This document shows, piece by piece, positions 1-8,790 of a stretch of 64,000 nucleotides of DNA. The DNA lies in contig NZ_NIZW01000004.1 of NCBI RefSeq assembly GCF_002727185.1, forward strand, positions 1-64,000, read 5' to 3'. Within the stretch, counting starts at the first letter, position 1. Every line of letters starts with the position of its first letter. The translations under genes and the position numbers were made by a program. The DNA is from Rhodopirellula bahusiensis (GTDB taxonomy: Bacteria > Planctomycetota > Planctomycetia > Pirellulales > Pirellulaceae). The notes below the pieces were generated by a model. It was not told where the DNA came from, searched no databases, and saw nothing but the letters and a program-made list of their open reading frames with translations.

Positions 1-92
1 AAGTGGACCTATCAGGGCACGCTTCTGGCTGCTTGAGGATCTGGTGAAAATGAGGTCATCAAGCGGCACAAAATCGTTCCGGAGGCACTAGG

Positions 93-108
93 TGGAAAGG
101 TTGTTGCG
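93..108 (+). promoter_or_regulatory. Possible sigma-54 (-24/-12) promoter
   Basis: The sequence TGGAAAGGTTGTTGCG keeps the two invariant dinucleotides of a sigma-54 promoter, GG at 94-95 and GC at 106-107, with the correct 12-base offset. It matches 9 of 12 informative consensus bases (TGGCACG-N4-TTGCA). It lies just before a histidine kinase and an NtrC-type activator, so autoregulation is plausible. One such match can arise by chance. Confidence 0.4.
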
Positions 109-203
109 AACCATGTTCCCTCGCAAAGTGGAACAATCCAGTGACGGCGTTTGTTCACCCGCCATTTTGCCGGCGGAGACTCGATATCAACTACGATGAG
201 TTC

Positions 204-1436
204 ATGACGCAAAGACACGACCTACCGGCACAAGTCCTTCCTCGTCGCGGGCAATCGATCCCGCCGGAGTTCTTTCGTGCAATCGCCGAAAGCACGGTGG
301 ACTGGGAAAGTTGGCAATCCGCCAACGGTCAGGTTGTGTGGGTGAACCAAGCGGTCGAGCGATTCACCGGATACACACCCAAAGAATGCCTCGCGATGGA
401 TGACTACCCATTGCCGATGATTGCCGCAGAAGATCGCGAACGCATGGGGCGTCACTTGGAGGAAGCATCCAAGGGGAGCACTGGAAACAACGTCGAGTTC
501 AAAGTCTTGCATCGTGATCAATCCACCTCATGGGTCGCCGTATCTTGGCAGCCCATGACTGACCGCGAAGGCAATTCACTAGGATTCCGGGCAAGTTTTC
601 GCGATGTGACCGAGCGTCGTCAAATGCGTGAACAACTGCGGGAACAGAACGCCGAATTGGAACACTTGGTACAGATGCGGACAGCCAAGATTGCTCAGCT
701 AGAAAAGCATCGACTCAAGATGGAGAAGCTCGCCGCGCTGGGAGAACTTGCCGCCGGCGTCGCTCACGAGATCAACAACCCGCTGGCCGGGATTCGCAAC
801 GCATTTGCACTTTTGAAACGGCATCTGCCGTCGAATGTGAAGCACTACGACAAACTCGATTTGATCGATGGTGAGATTGAACGAATCCGTGGCATCACGC
901 ACCAGATGTTCCAACTGTATCGTCCGAGCCAACAGCTAGCGGTCATTTTTGATATTCGTCGGTGTTTGGACGAATTGATTTCCTTGGCGATGCCCATGTC
1001 ACGAAAATGCAAAGTGGAGGTGCAACTGCGCTGCGAACCTTTGCCGGCCACAAACGAATTGGAAATGAATCAGGTTCTGCTTCGCGAAGGGGAGTTGAAA
1101 CAGATCCTTTTGAATCTGATTCACAACGCGATTCAGGCCTCAGCGGCAGAGCAAACGGTGAGATTGGACGTGCGTGCTGATGGAGATCGATTGGTCGTGC
1201 GAGTCAACGATCATGGATGCGGAATTGAAGCGGACGTGATTGGTGCCATCTTTGATCCCTTTTTCAGCACGAAGACCACAACCGTTGGGCAAGGAATGGG
1301 ATTGGGGCTCTCCGTCACTCGCGGATTGGTCGAAGCAATGCAGGGAACGATCGAAGTCACCAGTCAGCCAAACGAGGGCACGACGTTTTGCGTTCAACTT
1401 CCAAGACTTTTGAAGACGGAGCCGGAAGCGAAGTGA
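204..1436 (+). CDS. PAS-domain sensor histidine kinase (soluble, NtrB-like)
   Basis: Cytoplasmic two-component kinase that probably phosphorylates the sigma-54 activator encoded next. It has a PAS domain near residues 25-130 (ending RDVTERR), a short coiled coil, an H-box with AHEINNPL (His near residue 188), then HATPase boxes: N-box LIHNAIQ, G1 DHGCGI, F-box DPFFSTK and G2 GMGLGLS. No membrane segment is visible, so the signal is probably intracellular. An in-frame GTG at 141 would add 21 residues; I prefer ATG 204 because those extra residues do not resemble a conserved N-terminus. The next gene starts 11 bases after the stop, which implies an operon. Confidence 0.9.
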   Translation: MTQRHDLPAQVLPRRGQSIPPEFFRAIAESTVDWESWQSANGQVVWVNQAVERFTGYTPKECLAMDDYPLPMIAAEDRERMGRHLEEASKGSTGNNVEFKVLHRDQSTSWVAVSWQPMTDREGNSLGFRASFRDVTERRQMREQLREQNAELEHLVQMRTAKIAQLEKHRLKMEKLAALGELAAGVAHEINNPLAGIRNAFALLKRHLPSNVKHYDKLDLIDGEIERIRGITHQMFQLYRPSQQLAVIFDIRRCLDELISLAMPMSRKCKVEVQLRCEPLPATNELEMNQVLLREGELKQILLNLIHNAIQASAAEQTVRLDVRADGDRLVVRVNDHGCGIEADVIGAIFDPFFSTKTTTVGQGMGLGLSVTRGLVEAMQGTIEVTSQPNEGTTFCVQLPRLLKTEPEAK

Positions 1437-1447
1437 TTACAAACACC

Positions 1448-2857
1448 ATGCAGCGCATCTTGATCGCCGACGATGAACCGCTCTTTCGTGAAACGACGGC
1501 CGAATTTCTACGGGAGGAAGGTTTCGAGTGCCTGTGCGTTGAGGATGCGAACGATGCCATTTCCGTGTTGAATGAGCATCCGTTCGATTTGATCCTTTCC
1601 GACCTGAACATGCCGGGAAACCTGAAGTTCGAACTCCTGAAAGAAGGACGAACGAAACATTCCGATGTCCCGATGATCGTCATTACTGGAGCACCATCAT
1701 TGCCTTCCGCTATCGAGAGCGTTCGCTTGGGCGTCACGGACTACTTGCTGAAGCCGGTGAAGTTGGAGGATCTGCTGATCGCGGTCCAACGTTCGCTTTC
1801 CCAGGCCGGTCAGCATCTGAAGAATGAACGAAGTGCGTCGTCAGATCCGGTGAATAGCGACACCGAGTCTGACGGTCCAACCTCGTGGCCGAATGAACTT
1901 GGAATTTTGGGCAACAGTTCGAAGATGCAAGAGGTTTTAGAGATCGTCGAGCGAGTTGCGATGAGCGACACCAACGTTCTGGTCACCGGCGAGAGCGGGA
2001 CGGGAAAAGAAGTCATCGCCAATGCAATTCACCACCGAAGCCATCGCCGAGCGAACGCGATGCAGGTCATCGATTGCACATCCATTCCTGAGTCTCTGTT
2101 TGAGTCCGCCTTGTTTGGTCACATCAAAGGATCTTTCACCGGTGCGGTGAAAGATCAGGCGGGATTGTTGCGAGCGTGCGACAGAGGAACCGCATTCATT
2201 GACGAACTGGGTGAATTGCCATTGTCTTCGCAGGCCAAACTATTGCGAGTCATTCAGGAACAAACCTTCACCCCAGTCGGTGACAGTCAACCCATTCGTG
2301 TGAACACTCGATTTGTCTGCGCCACCAACCGCGACCTTCAGGCGGAAGTCGACGCGGATCGGTTTCGTCACGATTTGTATTACCGATTGGCGGTTGTGCA
2401 CATTGAACTGCCGCCGCTGCGTGAACGTGGTGACGATGTGATTCTGTTGGCAAATGCGTTTCTGAAGAAGTATCAGCGTTCCGGTGATAGTCCGAGTTCG
2501 TTTGCCGCGGAAACGCTGGATTGCTTTCGGAACTATCGATGGCCGGGAAATATTCGTGAGCTTCGCAACGTTGTTGAGCGTTCGGTCGCTCTCGCGACGG
2601 ACCGAGTCATTCAGCCGACCGATCTGCCCAAACCACTTCGAGATTCGCTCCACAATCCACAACCCGAAACATTGGATTTGGCTGAGGTGTCGCGAGACAT
2701 CGCTCTCGACACGGCTGATCGTGCCTACTTGTTGCAACTGTTGGAAAAGCATCAAGGCGTCATAGCCAGCGCGGCACGCCAAGCCGGATTGTCTCGCCAA
2801 GGAATGAACAAGCTATTGAAGCGTCACAACATCGACGCCAACGACTTCCGCAGGTGA
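1448..2857 (+). CDS. NtrC-family sigma-54-dependent response regulator
   Basis: Transcription activator with three domains: receiver (phospho-acceptor Asp52 in [10 protein letters not shown], Lys in LLKPVK), AAA+ sigma-54 interaction domain (Walker A GESGTGKE near 180, Walker [10 protein letters not shown], arginine-rich sensor regions), and a C-terminal Fis-type helix-turn-helix ([16 protein letters not shown]). The sigma-54 contact loop reads GSFTGA (228-233) instead of the usual GAFTGA. The frame also opens at a TTG at 1388 that overlaps the kinase gene; ATG 1448 puts the start directly before the conserved [10 protein letters not shown] strand. It is co-transcribed with the kinase and probably its output partner. 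Target genes are unknown. Confidence 0.92.
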   Translation: MQRILIADDEPLFRETTAEFLREEGFECLCVEDANDAISVLNEHPFDLILSDLNMPGNLKFELLKEGRTKHSDVPMIVITGAPSLPSAIESVRLGVTDYLLKPVKLEDLLIAVQRSLSQAGQHLKNERSASSDPVNSDTESDGPTSWPNELGILGNSSKMQEVLEIVERVAMSDTNVLVTGESGTGKEVIANAIHHRSHRRANAMQVIDCTSIPESLFESALFGHIKGSFTGAVKDQAGLLRACDRGTAFIDELGELPLSSQAKLLRVIQEQTFTPVGDSQPIRVNTRFVCATNRDLQAEVDADRFRHDLYYRLAVVHIELPPLRERGDDVILLANAFLKKYQRSGDSPSSFAAETLDCFRNYRWPGNIRELRNVVERSVALATDRVIQPTDLPKPLRDSLHNPQPETLDLAEVSRDIALDTADRAYLLQLLEKHQGVIASAARQAGLSRQGMNKLLKRHNIDANDFRR

Positions 2858-2871
2858 AAGTGCTTAAGCAC

Positions 2872-2992
2872 GTGAGCGGGAGTCTTTGGGCTTGATCACG
2901 TAGCGGCGTCTCTCCGAGACGCTGTCATTTGCGAGTCTCAGAGAGACTCAACTACGTGAGGTTCTACCCGATCAATTCTGCCTACCTGCTTA
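2872..2992 (+). repeat. Dispersed repeat copy A with REP-like twin hairpin
   Basis: About 120 bases that recur in inverted orientation at 27695-27815. The core, 2900-2955, starts with GTAG and ends with CTAC. It holds two hairpins: GCGTCTC/GAGACGC with loop TCC, and GAGTCTC/GAGACTC with loop AGA. The outer 8 bases TCACGTAG and CTACGTGA are perfect inverted repeats. It lies between convergent genes and may help stop transcription from both sides. Confidence 0.8.
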
Positions 2993-3009
2993 CGAGGAGA
3001 ACCGCCTGC

Positions 3010-3789
3010 CTATCGCAAGACTTCATCGTCACATTGGGTCAGCTCGAGAGCACGTTTTTCCGGTTCGCTCAAAGATACTTTGTGTTTCGAAGCGTCGCCG
3101 GGTTGGAACAGGGACTCGTCCAATTTGCCGAACCGTTGCACGAGACAGATCAGGTCTTCTTCGCTGACGTCGACGAACGAATCCAACGAACGGATAGCTG
3201 ACAGCACTTCCTCATGAGTAGGGTAGGCAACGGCGTTTTCATTCTCTTCTATCGCAACCGGTGATCGAAACAACCCAGCAGGGTACCGGCGCCAGCGGAA
3301 CGGTGCGTTGATGAGAACTGCAAGGACGAGCATCAATGCGACGTTCGCCAAAATTGGGTAAAGCACATACGCGTATCCCAATTCGTGAACCGCTTCGCCT
3401 CCCATGACGGCAGTGAAAGCGGTCGCGCCTCCGGGAGGATGGATGCAGCGAAGTTGGTACATCAGGCCGATCGAAATTCCGACCGCGAGGGCGGTTGCCA
3501 CGGCTGGGTTGCTGATCCACTGATAGCACGTCACGCCGACGCAAGCGGAGATCGTGTGTCCGGCGATCAAAGGCCACGGCTGAGACAACGGTCCGTGTGG
3601 GACCGCGTACAACAAAACCGCGCTGGCTCCCATGGAAGCGATCACGCCAGCCGCCGCCATCGTTGGCAGGCAAAGACTGGTGACATAGAAGACGCAGTAG
3701 ATTGCGCAGGCAGAACCTACTGCCGAAATGAGTTTTTCGTGCTGGCTGACTTCAACAAGTTCGACGCCTAGCCATCTGCTTCCTAGCAT
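3010..3789 (-). CDS. HPP family integral membrane protein
   Basis: Membrane protein of the HPP family, recognised by the signature HPPGGATAF and by several hydrophobic segments in the first 170 residues (four or five are visible). Some HPP proteins have been linked to nitrite transport in chloroplasts and cyanobacteria; that role is not shown here. The C-terminal 80 residues are soluble and charged (SAIRSLDSFVDVSEEDLI), longer than the bare HPP domain and possibly regulatory. The gene is monocistronic and convergent with the NtrC-type regulator; a repeat element fills the gap. Confidence 0.85.
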   Translation of the reverse strand: MLGSRWLGVELVEVSQHEKLISAVGSACAIYCVFYVTSLCLPTMAAAGVIASMGASAVLLYAVPHGPLSQPWPLIAGHTISACVGVTCYQWISNPAVATALAVGISIGLMYQLRCIHPPGGATAFTAVMGGEAVHELGYAYVLYPILANVALMLVLAVLINAPFRWRRYPAGLFRSPVAIEENENAVAYPTHEEVLSAIRSLDSFVDVSEEDLICLVQRFGKLDESLFQPGDASKHKVSLSEPEKRALELTQCDDEVLR

Positions 3790-4204
3790 TTGGGAATCAC
3801 GTTGTTGCGTGGAGTGACCGAATGCATCGCCACGCCATGTCCGCTCATGGTGGGTCGCTGCGCTGGTCGGCCAGTCAGACTAGGCGAAACTGGTTTTGCG
3901 TCAAGCCGCAGAGCGTGTGTAGTCCAAACTACTCTGCAATCGAACCACCGGATGTGGCGGGATTCACGCACTGTATCACGGGTGGTTCTGCTTCGCGGCA
4001 TGGGTAGCAACGTCGGTATGATCGGACAGATCGGCCTCCGAAATGGTCCATTTGCTAGTCGCAACGCAATCCGCACCAACCGCGTCGTTTACCACGTGCA
4101 AAGTTCTTACTCAATAGAGTGGGCACGCAACGATCTTTAGCGACCAGCATGGTCGTCAGCCTGCCCGAGTCGAACAGTGCCTTGTCGTTAGGTCGATCGC
4201 ATCC
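3790..4204. other. Intergenic region, 415 bases, no credible gene
   Basis: This gap separates divergent genes and must hold promoters for both. Reading frames cross it on both strands but encode Arg/Ser/Thr-rich strings with no recognisable fold and no ribosome binding site. A small perfect hairpin GTAGT-CCAA-ACTAC lies near 3929-3942, nested in a looser GCAGAG/CTCTGC pairing. No clear -35/-10 pair was identified. Confidence 0.5.
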
Positions 4205-4798
4205 ATGGGTTGGAAAATTGCTCTCTCAATGCTGCTCTTGCCAGGGTTGATAGGAATGACACAGCTGGTTTCGTACTCCAGTCAACCTGGCCACGTCGGC
4301 CAGTCCGTGCCGGAGTTGTTGCCGTGCAGCTTGTTAGGAGAGGAATCATTCCGAGGTGCTGATCAAACAACGGTTTTGATCTTTTATCATCCGCATTGCC
4401 CATGCACGCGAGCGACGATTCGATGCATGGAAAGGATGATCGCATCATTCGCGTCGCAACCAAACATCGTCGCATACGCATTCATTCCATCCGGCAAAAC
4501 TGATAGTTGGATTGAATCGGAAACGACTGACAAATTGCGGTCGTTTGGCAATGTATCCATTGTTGCTGACCATGATGCGAAGGCATCTCGGCAGTTTGAT
4601 GTAGCAACATCGGGACATGTGCTCGTCTACAACGACGCAAAGCTGAGATTCAGCGGTGGTATCACACCTTCACGTGGGCACGAGGGAACCTGCGACTCCG
4701 GCGCCGCGTTCCTGAACAGCATCAACGGCGAATCAAACCAGCGTGTTGAATGGCCGGTCTTTGGATGTGCAATCGTTAGCCCCAGCGAAGGTGCCTGA
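4205..4798 (+). CDS. Thioredoxin-like exported protein, RedB type
   Basis: Small protein with an N-terminal hydrophobic segment (residues 5-25) that anchors it in the membrane or exports it. A thioredoxin-like domain follows, with the motif YHPHCPCTRAT (CPC at 65-67). It also has GGITPSRGHEG (151-161) and a C-terminal VFGC (Cys188), both typical of the RedB-like family described in myxobacteria. The reaction is unknown; an extracytoplasmic redox or metal-binding role is likely from the paired cysteines and histidines. Its stop lies two bases before the start of a membrane histidine kinase, so it is the first gene of a signalling operon and may modulate that sensor. Confidence 0.75.
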   Translation: MGWKIALSMLLLPGLIGMTQLVSYSSQPGHVGQSVPELLPCSLLGEESFRGADQTTVLIFYHPHCPCTRATIRCMERMIASFASQPNIVAYAFIPSGKTDSWIESETTDKLRSFGNVSIVADHDAKASRQFDVATSGHVLVYNDAKLRFSGGITPSRGHEGTCDSGAAFLNSINGESNQRVEWPVFGCAIVSPSEGA

Positions 4799-4800
4799 TC

Positions 4801-6756
4801 ATGCAAAGTCCAGCGGGCATCGCAGCAACAAACGAATTGTTTCAAAAACGCTACGAGCATGAATGCTTGTGGGTCCACCGATTCATGACCTGGATCATGA
4901 TCGGACAGTGGGCGTTGGGATTGGCATTCGCCGCGTTCCTTTCACCACTGACATGGATTGGACAACGCAACGAGGTCCACGTTCACGTTTGGGCAGCGTT
5001 TCTGATCGGAATGTCCTTGTCCGGATTCGCGATTCTGTGGATGCGGATGTTTCCTCGTGAAGCATCGACACGCCATGTCGTCGCGGTCGTGCAAATGCTT
5101 TGGTCGGCGTTGCTGATTCACTTGTCCGGTGGCCGGATCGAAACTCACTTTCACGTTTTTGCTTCGCTCGCGATTCTTAGCATCTATCGGGATTGGCGGA
5201 TTCTGATCAGTGCCACGGCGGTCGTCGCGATGGATCACTTCGTCCGGGGCGTGTTTTATCCTTTGTCAGTCTTTGGCATTATGACCGAGAGTCCGTACCG
5301 GTGGATGGAACATGCTGCCTGGGTACTGTTCGAAGTCGCATTCTTAGCACCGGGTTGCTACCGGTTGAGGAAAGAGGTGTGGGAACTCTGTGCTCGTCAA
5401 ACTGAAATTGAATTCGCAAAGCGGTCCGTCGATCAACAAGTTGCCGAGCGAACCAAGGAACTGTCCGAAGCATACGATTTGCTCGCGGCGCAAACCGCCG
5501 AAACGGAGAAGCTCGCTCTCGTCGCACGCTACACCGACAATGCTGTCATCATCACTGACGCGGACGCAACGATTGAATGGGTGAACGAAGGGTTCACGCG
5601 AATCACTGGGTACGCCGCTGAGGAAGTCATCGGCAGACGTCCGTCCGACTTCCTTCACGGATCGATGACCGACCCGCAGGTTTGCTCGGTGATGCGAGAA
5701 GCGATTGCCAGCCAAACCGGTTTCAACGTCCAAACGATCAACTATCGAAAAGATGGCATCCCGTACTGGGTGGACATCGAAGTGCGACCGATCCACGAAT
5801 CCGACGGCGTTGTTCGTCGGTTCATTGCGATTGAAGCCGATGCGACCGATCGAGTCCAGCAGGAACAAGAGAAGGTCAGGCTTCATCAAGAACTGCTCGA
5901 TGTTTCGCGACAAGCAGGCATGGCGGAGATCGCCACCGGGGTTCTCCACAACGTTGGGAACATCCTGAACAGTGTCAACGTTTCGGTCTCCGTGATTCGC
6001 AACCAGTACTCGAAGAGTGCCCTGGCCAATCTCGAAAAGGTGTCTGCGCTGATCGCCGAGCATGAAAACACGTTCCCTGAATTTGTTTCGACGGATCAAC
6101 GTGGAAAGAAGATCCCTGCTTACGTTCAGCGAGTCACGAGTGCTTTAAGTGGCGAACGGCAAACGATCGATGTTGAGTTGTTGGATCTCGTCAAAAATAT
6201 TGAGCACATCAAAGAGATCGTTGCGGCCCAGCAATCCATGGCGCGTTCATCCGAACTGATTCAAGAGCTTGACCTTCGTGGTTTGATCGAAGATGCCCTG
6301 GCTGCAAACAAAGCGTCACTCATGAACCACAACATCCAGATCACGCTGGATTTGGACGAAGGTGAAAAGATGATTACGACGGATAAACACCGGTTTTTGC
6401 AGATCGTGATCAACCTGATCAAAAACGCGAAAGACTCTTTGGTCGAGCACAAAGTCTCGGATCCGCAAATCATCGTCCGTGCAACATGCGATGAGGTCTC
6501 CAACACGATTTCTGTGATTGACAACGGGGCCGGTATCCCGGTTGAGAATCTTCAGCAGATCTTCCAGCACGGGTACACCACCAAAACGAACGGACACGGG
6601 TTCGGATTGCATAGCAGTGCCAACACCGCCGGTGAAATGGGTGGAAAGTTGACCGCGTTGAGCGAAGGCCTCGGCTGCGGTGCGCGCTTTGAACTGAACT
6701 TGCCGATCATCGACCAAGACAAAAATGCCGCGAAGAATGTTGAGGTAGCTGTATGA
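4801..6756 (+). CDS. Membrane-bound PAS sensor histidine kinase
   Basis: Sensor kinase with about six hydrophobic segments in residues 28-195, containing a His-rich stretch (GGRIETHFHVFASLA), then a coiled coil, a PAS domain (about 235-350) ending FIAIEADATDR, and a kinase core. The H-box is of the VLHNVGNILNS type with His near 383, a variant seen in a distinct kinase subfamily. HATPase boxes are N-box NLIKNAKDS, G1 DNGAGIP and G2 GHGFGLHS. It follows the RedB-like gene by two bases and overlaps the next gene by four (ATGA), so all three are translationally coupled. The histidines in the membrane domain suggest metal, haem or redox sensing; this is inference. Confidence 0.9.
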   Translation: MQSPAGIAATNELFQKRYEHECLWVHRFMTWIMIGQWALGLAFAAFLSPLTWIGQRNEVHVHVWAAFLIGMSLSGFAILWMRMFPREASTRHVVAVVQMLWSALLIHLSGGRIETHFHVFASLAILSIYRDWRILISATAVVAMDHFVRGVFYPLSVFGIMTESPYRWMEHAAWVLFEVAFLAPGCYRLRKEVWELCARQTEIEFAKRSVDQQVAERTKELSEAYDLLAAQTAETEKLALVARYTDNAVIITDADATIEWVNEGFTRITGYAAEEVIGRRPSDFLHGSMTDPQVCSVMREAIASQTGFNVQTINYRKDGIPYWVDIEVRPIHESDGVVRRFIAIEADATDRVQQEQEKVRLHQELLDVSRQAGMAEIATGVLHNVGNILNSVNVSVSVIRNQYSKSALANLEKVSALIAEHENTFPEFVSTDQRGKKIPAYVQRVTSALSGERQTIDVELLDLVKNIEHIKEIVAAQQSMARSSELIQELDLRGLIEDALAANKASLMNHNIQITLDLDEGEKMITTDKHRFLQIVINLIKNAKDSLVEHKVSDPQIIVRATCDEVSNTISVIDNGAGIPVENLQQIFQHGYTTKTNGHGFGLHSSANTAGEMGGKLTALSEGLGCGARFELNLPIIDQDKNAAKNVEVAV

Positions 6757-8600
6757 ATACTTTGAAGTTGAGCAAATCGCACCGAGTCCTGATCGTTGAT
6801 GACAACCCGTCGATACACGCGGATTTTCGCAAGATCTTCGCGCCCGCACCGGCGGCCCTTCCAGACATTGATGACTTTGATTTAGAAGACGAAGTGGATG
6901 ATAGCCCTGACGAAGGGTTGCGATTCGATTCGGCGCATCAAGGTTTGGACGCGGTCAAAATGGCGCAGTTGGCGGTCGAACAAAACGATCGTTACTCGCT
7001 CGCTTTTGTTGACATGCGCATGCCGCCGGGAATGGATGGCTTGCAAACCATTGGCGAGCTATGGAAACTGGATCCAGAGTTACAAATCGTCATTTGCACC
7101 GCCTACAGCGATCACTCTTGGGAGGACGCCGTTTCCGTGCTGGGACACACGGAGAACTTGCTGATTCTGAAGAAGCCGTTTGACGATGTGGAAGTGCTGC
7201 AAATCGCGGTCGCATTGACTTGCAAATGGGATTCGGCTCGCGCCGCTGGACTCAAGCATCGTGAATTGGAAGAACTGGTCCGAGTCCGCACCGCTGAACT
7301 GGAGCGTGTTGCGCTGCACGATGGATTGACGGGTCTGGCCAATCGCAGCAAGTTCAATGACCGCCTTCGCGAATCGTTGGCTCATGCCGACGCGGACTCA
7401 CATCCTCCGGCGGTGTTGCTCATCGACTTGGATCAATTCAAGCTGATCAATGACACGCTCGGCCATCCCGCCGGCGATGAGCTGATTCGAATCGTCGGAC
7501 ACCGCTTGTCAGCCGTCGTTGGGACCTCGGGGTTGGTCGCAAGATTGGGCGGCGACGAGTTCGCTGTTGTGCTCGACAACAATCCAACTCAACGCACGAT
7601 TGAATCGATTGCGGACGGAATTCAATCGTCGGTTGCAGAGCCCGTTTTGTTGGACGGGATTCCATTCAGCGTCACGGCTAGCATCGGTATTTGCGGTTCA
7701 CCAGATGGAAGTCGCGACGCGGACGAACTGATTCGCAACGCCGACATTGCAATGTATCGGGCCAAGGCAGACGGGAGAGACTGCGCTCGCTACTTTGAGA
7801 AGGGAATGGACCAACAACTGCGGCACCGTCAGATGATGGAAGCCAGCCTTCGTGCGGCGATCGCGAACGATGAGTTTCTACTCCATTTCCAACCGTTGCT
7901 AACGCCCGACACGAGTCAGGTTTGTTCGTTTGAGGCATTGCTTCGATGGCAACACCCGGAGCGCGGACTTGTCCCGCCGTTGGATTTCATTCCTTTAGCC
8001 GAAGAAACGGGACTGATCCGGCAAATCGGCGATTGGGTCCTTCTCAAAGCATGCCAAGAAGCCTGCAACTGGCCCGAACATGTGCGTGTTGCCGTCAACG
8101 TCTCTGCCATCCAGTTCCGAGGTGGGACTTTGCCCGCGAGCGTTGCCTACGCCATCAAAGAATCTGGCATCTCCGGCAATCGACTCGAAATTGAAATCAC
8201 CGAGTCAGTACTTCTCGGTGAGAGTTTGAATGCTCTGGATCAGCTTCACGCTCTTCGTGATCTCGGCGTTCAGATCGCATTGGATGACTTCGGGACGGGC
8301 TATTCCTCGCTCAGCTACCTGCAGCGATTCCGTTTTGACAAACTGAAGATGGACCGTTCCTTCGTTCAGAACCTGCACCAAGCCGATGCGATGGCAATCG
8401 TCAGCACGATCGCCAATTTGGGCAAGTGTTTGGGGATGTCAACGACCGCGGAAGGGATCGAGACCGAGCAACAAATGCGTTGCGTGGTCGAGCATGGATT
8501 CACAGAAGTCCAAGGCTACCTGTACGGCCGTCCGATTCCACCATCGGAGATTCTCGGGACTCACTTCGTCGAAAAGACGTTGGCAAGCAACGAACAATAG
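6753..8600 (+). CDS. Receiver-GGDEF-EAL bifunctional c-di-GMP protein
   Basis: Response regulator controlling cyclic di-GMP. The receiver has Asp87 in AFVDMRMPP and Lys in LKKPFD, with an acidic insert after the first strand (residues 30-55). The cyclase domain keeps GGDEF (266-270), but the usual RxxD inhibitory site upstream is absent (GTSG). The phosphodiesterase domain has EAL (394-396), NVSAIQF, EITES, DDFGTGYSSL, KMDRSF and AEGIET, so every expected catalytic residue seems present. It overlaps the upstream kinase gene by four bases and is very likely its cognate output, linking the sensor to attachment or motility decisions. Confidence 0.93.
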   Translation: MNTLKLSKSHRVLIVDDNPSIHADFRKIFAPAPAALPDIDDFDLEDEVDDSPDEGLRFDSAHQGLDAVKMAQLAVEQNDRYSLAFVDMRMPPGMDGLQTIGELWKLDPELQIVICTAYSDHSWEDAVSVLGHTENLLILKKPFDDVEVLQIAVALTCKWDSARAAGLKHRELEELVRVRTAELERVALHDGLTGLANRSKFNDRLRESLAHADADSHPPAVLLIDLDQFKLINDTLGHPAGDELIRIVGHRLSAVVGTSGLVARLGGDEFAVVLDNNPTQRTIESIADGIQSSVAEPVLLDGIPFSVTASIGICGSPDGSRDADELIRNADIAMYRAKADGRDCARYFEKGMDQQLRHRQMMEASLRAAIANDEFLLHFQPLLTPDTSQVCSFEALLRWQHPERGLVPPLDFIPLAEETGLIRQIGDWVLLKACQEACNWPEHVRVAVNVSAIQFRGGTLPASVAYAIKESGISGNRLEIEITESVLLGESLNALDQLHALRDLGVQIALDDFGTGYSSLSYLQRFRFDKLKMDRSFVQNLHQADAMAIVSTIANLGKCLGMSTTAEGIETEQQMRCVVEHGFTEVQGYLYGRPIPPSEILGTHFVEKTLASNEQ

Positions 8601-8790
8601 CTTCCGCGATGGAGTCCAATCTCCATCCAAATTTCACGGTTGCGAACGCGAAATCGGCGATTCTCGGTTCCCACTAGGCGAGGGAAAGTTGATACGATAC
8701 GGCCCGAAGGGTCTATTGCAAAACCCTTCTGAGGGGCTGCGTTGAGTTCGCGGTCGGGTCTTGGGTGTCAACACAAGGGAATGCTGTACC

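Noticed and set aside
3790-4140. 116-residue open frame
   Set aside because: No ribosome site, no signal or domain and an Arg/Ser-rich composition; probably intergenic.
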